The notes under the pieces were generated by a model. The model saw nothing but the letters and a program-made list of their open reading frames with translations. It searched no databases and had not been told where the DNA came from. 64,000 nt of DNA from Microbulbifer hydrolyticus (GTDB taxonomy: Bacteria; Pseudomonadota; Gammaproteobacteria; Pseudomonadales; Cellvibrionaceae): contig NZ_CP047491.1 in NCBI RefSeq assembly GCF_009931115.1, positions 2,617,501-2,681,500 of the forward strand, given 5' to 3'. Numbering within the stretch: position 1 is the first letter of the stretch; every line of letters begins with the position of its first letter. The position numbers and the translations under genes are program-made. Positions 34,889-43,937 of this stretch are shown piece by piece.

Positions 34889-36622
34889 TTATTCAGAGGG
34901 TAATAAATGGCTGACCATCAACTGCAGCGATTGCCGCCCACGAAATTCATTGATGTCGAGCTTGAACGCCAGTCGAACCCGATCCACCTGTGCCGGCCAC
35001 AACTCCGTATCCACGTTGAAGGCGATGGCATCCAACGCCCGCTGCGGATCGGCTACCGGCGCCACCACCATCTTCAGGTGTTTTTCCCCGACAATCCGCT
35101 GTTGCAGCAGCAGAAACTCACCATCAAATGTCGGCTCCGGAAATGCCTGCCCCCAGGGTGCACACGCCCTGAGCAGGGCCGCGGTTTCCATAGAAAATTC
35201 TTCCGGCGCGAGTTCTCCATCCGAGTCGATAACCGCCTGTAGCTGGGATTCTGTCAGCCGCTTGCGTACCGCTGACTCAAACGCGTCGGTAAACGCCGGC
35301 AGCTTCTCCGCGGGCAGGCTGAGCCCCGCGGCCATGGCGTGACCACCAAATTTACTGATGAGCTCCGGATGGGCCGCTGCGACATCGCTCAGGGCATCGC
35401 GGATATGCAGCCCCGGAATCGAACGCGCGGAGCCCTTGATCAGATTGTTGTCGCCATCGGCAAACGCGATCACCGGGCGATGAAACTTTTCCTTGATACG
35501 GCTGGCAAGAATCCCAACCACACCCTGGTGCCACGCGCCGTCGTAGAGGCACAGGCTCCAGGGCAAGCTCTCTTCGGCCAGCTGCAGCTTTTCCAGGGCA
35601 GCCATGGCCTCTCGCTGCATCCCCGCCTCAATGGCCTTGCGGTCGCGATTGAGACCGTCCAGCTCCGCAGCCAACTCCCTGGCCTCCTCAGGGTCCCGCG
35701 TCAGCAGGCAGCGGATGCCGGTACCGATATCGTCCAATCGACCCGCGGCATTGATGCGCGGCCCGAGAATAAATCCGATATCCGTGGTGGAGAGCCGTGC
35801 GCGGTCTCTTCCCGCCACATCCATCAGTGCCTGAATACCCGGGCGGCAGCGACCAGCGCGAATCCGCGCGATACCCTGATGCACCAGTACCCGATTATTC
35901 TGGTCCAGTGGCACCAGGTCGGCGACGGTACCCAGCGCGACCAGGTCCAGATACTCCGCCATATTAGGCACCGGGATACCGGCTTCTTCGAACCAGCCCT
36001 GTCCCTGCAGCACACTTTTCAGGCGGCTCAGCAAATAAAAAATCACTCCCACGCCAGCGAGGTTTTTACTGGGAAAATCGCAGTCGGGTTGATTGGGATT
36101 GACGATGGCATCCGCTTCCGGCAACTCGCTGCCGGGAAGATGATGATCGGTGACAATGACTTTGAGTCCGGCTGCGCGAGCGGCTGCCACACCATCGATA
36201 CTGCTGATACCGTTGTCCACCGTAATCAGCAGGGCCGGGTTGTACTCGCCCGCCACTTCCACAATTTCCGGAGTCAGGCCGTAACCGAACTCGAAACGAT
36301 TCGGCACCAGGAAATCCACAGGCCCGGCACCCAGTGCACCCAGCGCCAGTACCGACAGGGTACTGCTGGTGGCACCATCCGCATCGAAGTCACCGACAAT
36401 CAGGATTTTCTGCTGGTTGCGTATGGCATCCACCAGCAGGTTTACCGCCGCGTCGACACCGCGCATCGACGCAGGGCTGTGCAATCGGGACAACTGGTGG
36501 TCCAGCGCATCTTCGCTGGCCACGCCCCGCCCGAGCAGTACACGCTGGAGAATTTCTGGTGTAGAGGAAGTAAAACGGCCAGAGGATAAGTCCACTGGCC
36601 GTCTTCGAATAATCGCGTTCAT
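34889..36622 (-). CDS. recJ: Single-stranded-DNA 5'-3' exonuclease RecJ
   Basis: Mg-dependent DHH exonuclease for mismatch repair and RecFOR recombination. 577 aa. The DHH core has VGDFDADGATSS, DNGISSIDG, VTDHHLPG and LAGVGVIFYLLSRL; the DHHA1 segment carries SKFGGHAMAAGLSLPAEKL. It follows thrC, as in Pseudomonas hom-thrC-recJ. Confidence 0.96.
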   Translation of the reverse strand: MNAIIRRRPVDLSSGRFTSSTPEILQRVLLGRGVASEDALDHQLSRLHSPASMRGVDAAVNLLVDAIRNQQKILIVGDFDADGATSSTLSVLALGALGAGPVDFLVPNRFEFGYGLTPEIVEVAGEYNPALLITVDNGISSIDGVAAARAAGLKVIVTDHHLPGSELPEADAIVNPNQPDCDFPSKNLAGVGVIFYLLSRLKSVLQGQGWFEEAGIPVPNMAEYLDLVALGTVADLVPLDQNNRVLVHQGIARIRAGRCRPGIQALMDVAGRDRARLSTTDIGFILGPRINAAGRLDDIGTGIRCLLTRDPEEARELAAELDGLNRDRKAIEAGMQREAMAALEKLQLAEESLPWSLCLYDGAWHQGVVGILASRIKEKFHRPVIAFADGDNNLIKGSARSIPGLHIRDALSDVAAAHPELISKFGGHAMAAGLSLPAEKLPAFTDAFESAVRKRLTESQLQAVIDSDGELAPEEFSMETAALLRACAPWGQAFPEPTFDGEFLLLQQRIVGEKHLKMVVAPVADPQRALDAIAFNVDTELWPAQVDRVRLAFKLDINEFRGRQSLQLMVSHLLPSE

Positions 36623-36687
36623 CGCATCCGGTCGCTGTAGGGTTGCTGTTGGCTCCTGACGTTGCCGGCGTTAACCGACCAAACGCC

Positions 36688-36715
36688 ATTCTACCGTCGA
36701 CCGGCTGCGGCTCAA
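36688..36715 (-). promoter_or_regulatory. Putative sigma-70 promoter for recJ
   Basis: On the minus strand TTGAGC (36715-36710) and TAGAAT (36693-36688) are 16 bp apart, about 66 bp before the recJ ATG and just after the thrC stop. Confidence 0.4.
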
Positions 36716-36722
36716 GCGGGGC

Positions 36723-38114
36723 TTAGCCCAATTCGCGGGAGATAAAATCGTGTACCGCAGAAAGGTCGTTTTGCAGAACTTGCATCCGCTCTTCCCGCTG
36801 CAGCAGGTCCTGCATATGGTGGGGCAGCGGCACCTCGGTACCCGGCAGCGCCTTGTCCACCGCCTCAGTGAATTTCGCCGGATGGGCCGTGGCCAGACAG
36901 ACCATCGGCTCCGCCCTGGACTTGCGGGCACAGCGCGCAGCCTCCAGACCAATCGCGGTATGAGGATCCAGCAGGTACCCGGTTGACTCAAAGACCTCGC
37001 GAATCACTTCCACAGTGCGCTCGTCCCCGACCCGCTCGGAAGAAAACAGGGTGCGCGCCTTGTCCAGCGCGCCGTCATCCAGCTTCAGCGATGCACTGCG
37101 GTCTCTCAGAAGGTCCGCTACGGCCTCGCCGTTGCGATCGTAGAGATCGAACAGCAGGCGTTCGAAGTTGCTGGAAACCATGATGTCCATGCTCGGCGAC
37201 AGACTGTGCACCAGCGGTTTTGGCGAGTGGTCATTCGCGCTTATACAGCGGTGCAGGATATCGTTGGAATTGGTGGCAATCACCAGCTGGTTGATGGGCA
37301 AGCCCATTCCGCGGGCCAGGTAGCCGGCAAAAATATCGCCGAAGTTACCCGTGGGCACGGAAAAATTCACCGGGCGGTGCGGGCCACCCAGACTCAGGGC
37401 GGCGTGGAAGTAATAAACGATCTGGGCCATGATCCGCGCCCAGTTGATGGAGTTCACTGCAACCAGACGGCGCCCATCCGGCAGGAACGACTGGTCCGCA
37501 AAACTGGCTTTGACCATGTTCTGGCAATCGTCAAAATTGCCCTCCAGCGCGATGTTATAGACGTTGTCCGACAGCACCGTGGTCATCTGCTTGCGCTGAA
37601 CTTCCGAAACCCGGTTGTGCGGATGCAGAATGAATATGTCGATATTTTCACAGTGACGGCAGCCCTCGATCGCCGCGGAACCGGTATCGCCCGACGTCGC
37701 TCCCAGTACCACCACTTTTTCACCGCGCTTTTTCAACAGCAGGTCAAACAGCTGCCCGAGAAACTGCAGGGCAAAATCCTTGAACGCGAGGGTCGGCCCC
37801 TGAAACAGCTCCATCACCCATTCGTTGTGATCGGTCTGCACCAGGGGGGCAATGGCCTTGTGACGGAAGTTGGCATAGGCGCGATCAATGATGCCGCGCA
37901 TCTCGTCCTCGGACAGATCTTCGGAAACGAAAGGCCACATGATACGAAACGCCAGTTCCCGGTAGTCGAGCCCTGCCATTTCCGCAATTTCATCGCGGCT
38001 GAAGCGGGGAAGACTTTCGGGTACATACAGGCCGCCATCACTGGCGAGACCAGTGAGAACGGTATCGGCAAAGCTGAGAGACGGCGCGCGGCCGCGGGTG
38101 CTGACAAATTTCAC
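36723..38114 (-). CDS. thrC: Threonine synthase
   Basis: PLP enzyme converting O-phosphohomoserine to threonine. 463 aa from the GTG at 38114 (MKFVSTRGRAPSLSF), matching the family N-terminus; a GTG at 38174 would add 20 unrelated residues. The PLP lysine is in GPTLAFKDFALQFLG, and VVLGATSGDTGSAA and VPTGNFGDIFAGYLA follow. It is downstream of hom, so the last threonine-pathway steps are cotranscribed. Confidence 0.96.
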   Translation of the reverse strand: MKFVSTRGRAPSLSFADTVLTGLASDGGLYVPESLPRFSRDEIAEMAGLDYRELAFRIMWPFVSEDLSEDEMRGIIDRAYANFRHKAIAPLVQTDHNEWVMELFQGPTLAFKDFALQFLGQLFDLLLKKRGEKVVVLGATSGDTGSAAIEGCRHCENIDIFILHPHNRVSEVQRKQMTTVLSDNVYNIALEGNFDDCQNMVKASFADQSFLPDGRRLVAVNSINWARIMAQIVYYFHAALSLGGPHRPVNFSVPTGNFGDIFAGYLARGMGLPINQLVIATNSNDILHRCISANDHSPKPLVHSLSPSMDIMVSSNFERLLFDLYDRNGEAVADLLRDRSASLKLDDGALDKARTLFSSERVGDERTVEVIREVFESTGYLLDPHTAIGLEAARCARKSRAEPMVCLATAHPAKFTEAVDKALPGTEVPLPHHMQDLLQREERMQVLQNDLSAVHDFISRELG

Positions 38115-38201
38115 GGTGTTGGTACTGGCTTGGAAAATTCTTGATAGGGGGACAGAGGTGGGCACGATGCCCACCTCAAATTCAATGTCCGGCGAACCGG
38201 A

Positions 38202-39569
38202 TCAGCCGAGAGGTTCTACACGAATGCGAACCACCGGGCCCTGGATACTGTCGAGCGCTTCGATCTGGTTGACCGCCTCCTGCAGCTGCGCTTCACGGGC
38301 GCGACTGGTCAGCAGGACCACCGGCACCAGCTCTTCGTCTTCTGCAGGCTCGTGCTGGATCAACGCCTCGATGCTGATCCCCTGATCACTGCAGATTTTT
38401 GCCACCTGGGACATAACACCCGGCTTGTCGAAGGCGGAGATGCGCATGTAATAGCTGGTCTCGGCTTCGGACATCGGCAAAACATCATCCAGGTTGCTCT
38501 GGCTGGCCTGGGTCACACCGGCCAGTGGTACCCGCTGGTCCGGACGGACGTTCAGGGTGCGCGCCACGTCGACAATATCGGCGATCACCGCAGAGGCGGT
38601 GGCCTCGGCACCGGCGCCAGCCCCGTAATACAGGGTCGGGCCAACCGCGTCGCCGTTTACCAGTACCGCGTTCATCACGCCGTTCACATTGGCGATCAGG
38701 CGACGCTGCGGGATCAGGGTCGGGTGTACGCGCAGTTCCACGCCGTCGTTGGTGCGCCGTGCAATACCCAGGTGCTTGATGCGATAACCAAGCTCGTCGG
38801 CGTACTGGATATCTTCCCTGGCTACGCCACTGATGCCCTCGGTAAACACCTTGTCAAAGGCCAGTGGCATGCCGAAGGCCAGGGAGGCCATGATCACCAG
38901 CTTGTGCGCCGCGTCGATGCCTTCCACATCAAAGGTCGGATCCGCCTCCGCGTACCCCAGCGCCTGGGCCTGGGCCAGCGCCTCATCGAAACTGCGTCCT
39001 TTCTCACGCATTTCCGTCAGGATGTAGTTGCCGGTGCCATTGATGATTCCTGCCAGCCACTGGATACGGTTGCCAACGAGGCCTTCTCGCAGGGACTTGA
39101 TGATGGGAATACCGCCGGCCACTGCGGCTTCATAAGCAATGGTGACACCCTTGTCAGCGGCCGCGGCAAACAGCTCGTTGCCATGCTCGGCAATCAGTGC
39201 CTTGTTGGCGGTGACCACATGCTTGCCATTGGCGATCGCGGTCAACACCAGCTCACGGGCCACGGTAGTACCGCCGATCAGTTCGACCAGAACGTCCACG
39301 TCCGGGTTGTTGGCCACATCGAAGATTTCACGGGTGACATGGAGGGCGGTCATATCGCAATCGGGATTGTCCCGGCGGGCGCCCACCTGCACGATATCCA
39401 CGGGACGACCACAGCGCGCGGCGATTTCCTCGCAGTTGCGCGCCATAACATTGACTGTACCGCTACCTACGGTCCCGAGACCGCATATACCGATACGCAC
39501 CGCGGGCAGTCCGCCCACAGTTTCGGGTTTTTCTAAGACCTTGGTGGCTTCGTCGGCAAATGCGCTCAC
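38202..39569 (-). CDS. hom: Homoserine dehydrogenase
   Basis: Reduces aspartate semialdehyde to homoserine. 455 aa. NAD(P) site GICGLGTVGSGTVNV, catalytic region YAEADPTFDVEGIDAAHK, and a C-terminal ACT domain (about 370-445, YYMRISAFDKPGVMSQVAKI) that normally gives threonine feedback. The start is GTG with a strong GGAGGG site upstream. It is monofunctional, without aspartokinase. thrC follows. Confidence 0.97.
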   Translation of the reverse strand: MSAFADEATKVLEKPETVGGLPAVRIGICGLGTVGSGTVNVMARNCEEIAARCGRPVDIVQVGARRDNPDCDMTALHVTREIFDVANNPDVDVLVELIGGTTVARELVLTAIANGKHVVTANKALIAEHGNELFAAAADKGVTIAYEAAVAGGIPIIKSLREGLVGNRIQWLAGIINGTGNYILTEMREKGRSFDEALAQAQALGYAEADPTFDVEGIDAAHKLVIMASLAFGMPLAFDKVFTEGISGVAREDIQYADELGYRIKHLGIARRTNDGVELRVHPTLIPQRRLIANVNGVMNAVLVNGDAVGPTLYYGAGAGAEATASAVIADIVDVARTLNVRPDQRVPLAGVTQASQSNLDDVLPMSEAETSYYMRISAFDKPGVMSQVAKICSDQGISIEALIQHEPAEDEELVPVVLLTSRAREAQLQEAVNQIEALDSIQGPVVRIRVEPLG

Positions 39570-39640
39570 AACTTCCCTCCGCGCATGACTCTATGGAACA
39601 CAGCGCAATAACTGGCGTTTAAATCAATAAAAGGTCGACA

Positions 39641-39670
39641 ACCATACTGAGATCCGGGGGAAATTGTCAA
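39641..39670 (-). promoter_or_regulatory. Putative sigma-70 promoter of hom-thrC
   Basis: On the minus strand a perfect TTGACA (39670-39665) is followed after 18 bp by TATGGT (39646-39641), about 72 bp before hom and after the dsbC terminator. Confidence 0.5.
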
Positions 39671-39733
39671 TTAGATTGCGCAGAGCGCTCAAACAATCGC
39701 CGGCAGAACCCACTTTGTGCTACCCCGAAAAAG

Positions 39734-39759
39734 AAAAAGCCGGCAACTGCCGGCTTTTT
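39734..39759 (-). terminator. Intrinsic terminator after dsbC
   Basis: AAAAAGCCGGC pairs with GCCGGCTTTTT around an AACT loop. T-rich sequence follows on the minus strand. It separates dsbC from hom, 28 bp after the dsbC stop. Confidence 0.85.
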
Positions 39760-39786
39760 CTGCTCTAACCCCATCCTGGGGGGGGG

Positions 39787-40536
39787 TCAGATTCCCAGCG
39801 CTTTGGCCAGGGTATCCGGAGGCAGGTAGCCGGGGACCACGGTGCCATCTTCCATCACAATAGTGGGCGTACCGCGCACGTCGATCGCCTCGTTACCCAG
39901 TTTGTACTGGGCCGCCACCGGGTTGTTCTTGCACACTTTCAGCGGCACATTTTTCCGGTTCTTCAGATCCGTCAGGGTCTTGTTGGGGTCATCCGCACAC
40001 CAGGCAGTGGCTATCTTGCGGTACCCCACGGAGTTCAGGCCGGCACGCGGAAAGGCCAGATAACGCACCTCGATGCCCAGGCTGTTCAGCTTGGGAACAT
40101 CATCGTGTAACTTGCGGCAATAGCCGCAGTCCACATCGGTAAATACATAGATATGGGCCTTGGGCTTTCCTTTGGGGGAAAACACGATCATATCCTTCAG
40201 GTCTTGCTGGCCCATCACTTCTGCACGATGCAACCCGCGGCGCTTCTCGGACAGGTTCACCACTTTCTGGGCACCTACCTCGAACATATCACCAGCGATA
40301 AAGTGACCGCCATCCCTGGATACGAACAGTACGTTGCCACCGTTGACGTCCACCTCATACAAGCCCGGCATCGGGCTCTCGCGTACGTCACCAAAGGTCG
40401 CCTGGGGATTCCCCGCAATCAGCTTGGCTTTTATCTGCTTGGCGACAGCTTCATCCACGTCTGCGACGGCAGCCTGCCCCACCAATAGGGAGACTACAGC
40501 GACAAGAGCAGAAAGTGGCTTGGCAAGAAATGTCAT
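39787..40536 (-). CDS. dsbC: Thiol:disulfide isomerase DsbC
   Basis: Periplasmic isomerase that reshuffles wrong disulfides, kept reduced by DsbD. 249 aa: signal peptide (SALVAVVSLLVGQAAVADV), N-terminal dimerisation domain, then the thioredoxin domain with CGYC in FTDVDCGYCRKLHDD and cis-Pro region VRGTPTIV. GGAG precedes the ATG. A run of nine G (39778-39786) follows the stop codon outside the frame. Confidence 0.96.
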   Translation of the reverse strand: MTFLAKPLSALVAVVSLLVGQAAVADVDEAVAKQIKAKLIAGNPQATFGDVRESPMPGLYEVDVNGGNVLFVSRDGGHFIAGDMFEVGAQKVVNLSEKRRGLHRAEVMGQQDLKDMIVFSPKGKPKAHIYVFTDVDCGYCRKLHDDVPKLNSLGIEVRYLAFPRAGLNSVGYRKIATAWCADDPNKTLTDLKNRKNVPLKVCKNNPVAAQYKLGNEAIDVRGTPTIVMEDGTVVPGYLPPDTLAKALGI

Positions 40537-40676
40537 GGTTCAGTTCGCTCCAGATTATTCGTCATTTATTGACCGCATTTGCGGTCATGGGTTCAACCCA
40601 GTATGGCATCTACCTCCCGCAATCGAGGGGCCCAGACGCGTTTTACTACAGGCAGACCACAAATACCACGGACAGA

Positions 40677-41579
40677 TCACCCACGCGGGTGATGTTCATC
40701 GTGCAGGGCCTGCAACCTGGCCCTCGCCACTGCCGTATAAATCTGTGTCGTCGACAGGTCAGAGTGCCCGAGCAACAACTGCACGACCCTGAGGTCGGCC
40801 CCGTGATTCAACAGGTGCGTGGCGAACGCGTGACGCAGCGTGTGCGGCGATAGCGGCTTCTCAATACCTGCAACCTTTGCCCAATGCTTGATCCGGTACC
40901 AGAAGGTCTGGCGGGTCATGGCATTCCCGGAGCGGCCGGGAAAACAGGCATCACTTTCTCCCATGGGCAGCAGCTGGGGCCTCGCCGTGTGCAGGTACCT
41001 GTCCAGCCATTGTTCGGCCGCCTGCCCCATGGGCACCAGGCGCTCCTTGCTGCCCTTACCGAATACCCGCACCACTCCCTGACGCAGATTAAGCTGGGAC
41101 ATGCTGAGCTCCACCAGCTCGCTGACCCTGAGGCCACAGGCGTAGAGCAGCTCGAACATGGCACGATCTCGAAGCCCAATGGGGGTTTCCGTGTCTGGTG
41201 CGTCCAGAAGCGCCTCGACATCGCGTTCCGACAGGGACTTGGGCAGAGGCCTGGGAATCTTCGGGTTATCGACCAGCGCGACCGGGTCATGCGCGATCAG
41301 CCGCTGGCGCAGGCAGTGACGATAAAAGCCCCGCAACGCGGCCAGTGCGCGGGCACTGGATCGCGCAGAATGACCCGCGGCGTGGCGTGTCCCCAGATAA
41401 GTAAGGATGTCTTCCCGGGCGACCTGTCCGAGGTCTTTGCCCACACCCTCGCAGTAGGCGGAAAATGCAATCAGATCACGCCCGTAAGCGGCACGGGTAT
41501 GCTCGCTCACGCCGCGCTCAGCCCACAGCATATCCAGCCAGGCGTTAATCAGTTGCGGAGCATCCCGGAAAACATTCAT
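40677..41579 (-). CDS. xerD: Tyrosine recombinase XerD
   Basis: With XerC resolves chromosome dimers at dif. 300 aa from the ATG at 41579 (a GTG precedes it). N-terminal core-binding domain, then the catalytic residues: Arg in CGLRVSELV, Lys in GKGSKERLVP, HxxR in HTLRHAFATHL, His in LGHSDLSTT and Tyr in QIYTAVARARL. XerD rather than XerC is inferred from the dsbC-hom neighbourhood and sequence. The 140-bp gap to dsbC shows no feature. Confidence 0.95.
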   Translation of the reverse strand: MNVFRDAPQLINAWLDMLWAERGVSEHTRAAYGRDLIAFSAYCEGVGKDLGQVAREDILTYLGTRHAAGHSARSSARALAALRGFYRHCLRQRLIAHDPVALVDNPKIPRPLPKSLSERDVEALLDAPDTETPIGLRDRAMFELLYACGLRVSELVELSMSQLNLRQGVVRVFGKGSKERLVPMGQAAEQWLDRYLHTARPQLLPMGESDACFPGRSGNAMTRQTFWYRIKHWAKVAGIEKPLSPHTLRHAFATHLLNHGADLRVVQLLLGHSDLSTTQIYTAVARARLQALHDEHHPRG

Positions 41580-41626
41580 CACAGCATTAAATCACAAGGG
41601 CAGCGGAAAACGGGCGCTACAGACAT

Positions 41627-41657
41627 AAAAAAACCGGAGACAAGCTCCGGTTTTTTT
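41627..41657 (-). terminator. Intrinsic terminator after rplS
   Basis: AAAAAAACCGGAG pairs with CTCCGGTTTTTTT around an ACAAG loop (13-bp stem), with T-run on the minus strand. It ends the rpsP operon 17 bp after the rplS stop. Confidence 0.9.
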
Positions 41658-41673
41658 ATGTACAAGAAGAAAC

Positions 41674-42024
41674 TCAGCCGAGTTTTTCCTTGATACGAGC
41701 AGCCTTACCAGTCAGGTTGCGCAGATAGTACAGCTTGGCCTGACGAACGTCACCACGACGCTTCACGGCGATGCTATCTACCAGCGGGCTGTGAGTCTGG
41801 AAGGTACGCTCTACACCAACACCGTGGGAGATTTTGCGCACGGTGAAAGAGGAGTTCAGGCCGCGGTTACGCTTGCCAATCACAACACCTTCAAACGCCT
41901 GCAGACGCTCACGGTTACCTTCTTTTACCTTTACCTGAACGACAATAGTGTCACCCGGGGCAAATTCAGGCAGTTCGGCTTTCAGCTGTTCAGTTTCCAG
42001 CTGCTGAATGATTTTGTTGGTCAT
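41674..42024 (-). CDS. rplS: Ribosomal protein L19
   Basis: 50S subunit protein at the 30S-50S interface. 116 aa, with [20 protein letters not shown] and [20 protein letters not shown]. It is the last gene of rpsP-rimM-trmD-rplS. TTGGAG lies just upstream of the ATG. Confidence 0.98.
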   Translation of the reverse strand: MTNKIIQQLETEQLKAELPEFAPGDTIVVQVKVKEGNRERLQAFEGVVIGKRNRGLNSSFTVRKISHGVGVERTFQTHSPLVDSIAVKRRGDVRQAKLYYLRNLTGKAARIKEKLG

Positions 42025-42102
42025 TTGGAGTTCTCCAAAAGGGTTTTGTGTAGCCTCACGGCTAGATCACCGAATTACTCCCGCCTCCCGGCGAATTCGA
42101 TA

Positions 42103-42870
42103 TTAACTCTGTCCCCCGGCCGGCGGCTCTTGCAGGAACTCTTCCAGCAATTTCGCCTGCTCCGGGGTCAGCTCCAGCTTTTCCAAAAGGTCCGGCCGGC
42201 GCTGCTGCGTGCGCCCCAAGGCCTGCTTGAGGCGCCAGCGGCGTATCTTTTCATGGTTCCCGGAGAGTAAAACTTCCGGTACCCGCACACCCTGATAATC
42301 TTCTGGGCGTGTATAGTGCGGACAATCAAGCAGCCCCTGGGCGAAGGAGTCCTCCACCGCCGACTGATCATGCCCGAGAGCACCCGGTATCAACCGCGTT
42401 ACCGCGTCCACCAGCACCATGGCGGCAAGCTCGCCGCCACTGAGCACGTAATCCCCAATCGACCATTCCTCGTCGATCAAAGACTCCACCACTCGCTCGT
42501 CCACTCCCTCATAGCGCCCGGCCAATAAAACCAGGTTGCCACTGTGGGAGAGGCTTTCCACACCGGCCTGATCCAGCTGACGCCCCTGGGGGGACAGATA
42601 GATAGACCGGGCGGGGCCGGATTCTTCCGCCCAGGCGCGCGCTTCGCGCAGCGCCTGAGTCAGAGGGTCCGGAAGCATCACCATTCCCGGCCCACCACCA
42701 TAGGGGCGGTCGTCCACGGTGCGATGCCTGTCGCTGGTGAAATCCCGCGGATTCCAGCAGCGCACTTCCAGCAGGCCATCCTTCACAGCCCGCCCACTGA
42801 TTCCGTATTCGGTCAGTGCGGCAAACATCTCGGGAAAGATGCTTACCAGGGCCACGCGCTTTGCCGCCAT
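42103..42870 (-). CDS. trmD: tRNA (guanine-37-N1)-methyltransferase
   Basis: Methylates G37 of tRNAs to prevent frameshifting. 255 aa from the ATG at 42870, which overlaps the rimM stop (TGATG), so translation is coupled. The trefoil-knot SAM site is in [18 protein letters not shown], and the [11 protein letters not shown] and [13 protein letters not shown] motifs are present. Confidence 0.97.
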   Translation of the reverse strand: MAAKRVALVSIFPEMFAALTEYGISGRAVKDGLLEVRCWNPRDFTSDRHRTVDDRPYGGGPGMVMLPDPLTQALREARAWAEESGPARSIYLSPQGRQLDQAGVESLSHSGNLVLLAGRYEGVDERVVESLIDEEWSIGDYVLSGGELAAMVLVDAVTRLIPGALGHDQSAVEDSFAQGLLDCPHYTRPEDYQGVRVPEVLLSGNHEKIRRWRLKQALGRTQQRRPDLLEKLELTPEQAKLLEEFLQEPPAGGQS

Positions 42871-43433
42871 CAGAACTCGGGGTCCCAATCGACGGTTATC
42901 TGGCCGGCTTCCAAGTCTACGTTGGTGATGTACTCACCCGGCAGATAGGGAATCAGGCGTTCGCGCCCATCCTCTCCGCCACGTACAACCATGACATCAT
43001 TGGCGCCCGTTTCCATCAGCCGGACCACTTCACCGAAGCGAAATTCGCGACCTTCAAACTGACCGACCACCTGCAACCCGTGCAGTTGATGCCAGTAGTA
43101 TTCACCTTCTTCCAGCTGCGGCATTTCACTGCCGGCAACTGCAATATCTCTCTGGCAGAACTGCGCCGCGAGATCGCGGTCGTCCACCCCTTTGATGTGT
43201 ACGACCAGGCCTTTGCCGTGGCGCTTGCCCGCATCGATATCAAGAGGTTGCCACTGCCCAGCCCCCTGCTTGCCGCTCGGGCCGGTGGATTCTAGCCACA
43301 AGCGCGAGAACTGCAGGATGTTGTCCATCGGCTCGGTAAAGGAATGCACCTTCACCCAGCCGCGTACCCCGTAAACTGTGGTGATACGCCCGACGGTAAC
43401 CAGATCTTCACCAACTACCGAATGCTCAGCCAC
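42870..43433 (-). CDS. rimM: 16S rRNA processing protein RimM
   Basis: 30S maturation factor that binds S19. 187 aa: the N-terminal RimM domain begins [20 protein letters not shown] and the C-terminal PRC-barrel includes [18 protein letters not shown] and [15 protein letters not shown]. It is coupled to trmD by an overlapping stop/start. Confidence 0.96.
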   Translation of the reverse strand: MAEHSVVGEDLVTVGRITTVYGVRGWVKVHSFTEPMDNILQFSRLWLESTGPSGKQGAGQWQPLDIDAGKRHGKGLVVHIKGVDDRDLAAQFCQRDIAVAGSEMPQLEEGEYYWHQLHGLQVVGQFEGREFRFGEVVRLMETGANDVMVVRGGEDGRERLIPYLPGEYITNVDLEAGQITVDWDPEF

Positions 43434-43472
43434 AGATATACCCCGGAATACAGACTAGTGGGCAGATAGAGA

Positions 43473-43712
43473 TCAGGCAGATTCTTTCAGCAGCTTGCTG
43501 ACGCGATCAGACACCTGTGCGCCCTGGCCTACCCAGAACTCAACACGGTCACGATCAATGCGCAGGCGCTCTTCCTGACCACGGGCTACCGGGTTGAAGA
43601 AGCCAACACGCTCAATGAAACGACCGTCGCGGGATTTGCGGCTGTCAGTCACAGTCAGGTGATAAAACGGGCGCTTCTTTGCACCGCCACGAGCCAAACG
43701 AATGGTTACCAT
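43473..43712 (-). CDS. rpsP: Ribosomal protein S16
   Basis: 30S assembly protein. 79 aa from the ATG at 43712 ([19 protein letters not shown]), which matches the family start; an upstream Met eight codons earlier is not family sequence. First gene of the rpsP-rimM-trmD-rplS operon. Confidence 0.98.
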   Translation of the reverse strand: MVTIRLARGGAKKRPFYHLTVTDSRKSRDGRFIERVGFFNPVARGQEERLRIDRDRVEFWVGQGAQVSDRVSKLLKESA

Positions 43713-43868
43713 GTAGCTATCCTGTAGTTTCAACACTCACCGGTCACCCTTTGCGACCGGCATATCCCGCCTCACGGCGGTATTTCAGACCTTGCCAAGA
43801 CGTTAGCCAAGACAAAATCTGCTTTTAAATCAACACCCAGCGGCCACGGGCCGGCTGAAAGGCGGCGT

Positions 43869-43897
43869 ATTCTAATGCACCCTTTACGGTTTGTATA
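43869..43897 (-). promoter_or_regulatory. Putative promoter of the rpsP-trmD operon
   Basis: On the minus strand TATACA (43897-43892), 17 bp, then TAGAAT (43874-43869), followed by ACGCCGCC, a GC-rich discriminator typical of stringently controlled ribosomal promoters. A GCGGCG/CGCCGC hairpin (43898-43914) lies just upstream, after ffh. Confidence 0.5.
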
Positions 43898-43937
43898 GCG
43901 GCGAATAACGCCGCCACAAGCCCCGCAAATCCGGAGG

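Noticed and set aside
35339-36589. Long plus-strand open frame (416 codons) opposite recJ
   Set aside because: Antisense to a clearly conserved gene; its composition follows from the codon bias of recJ.
38352-39536. Long plus-strand open frame (394 codons) opposite hom
   Set aside because: Antisense shadow of a conserved enzyme.
39778-39786. Run of nine G as a possible phase-variable tract
   Set aside because: It lies directly after the dsbC stop codon, so length changes would not alter the protein.
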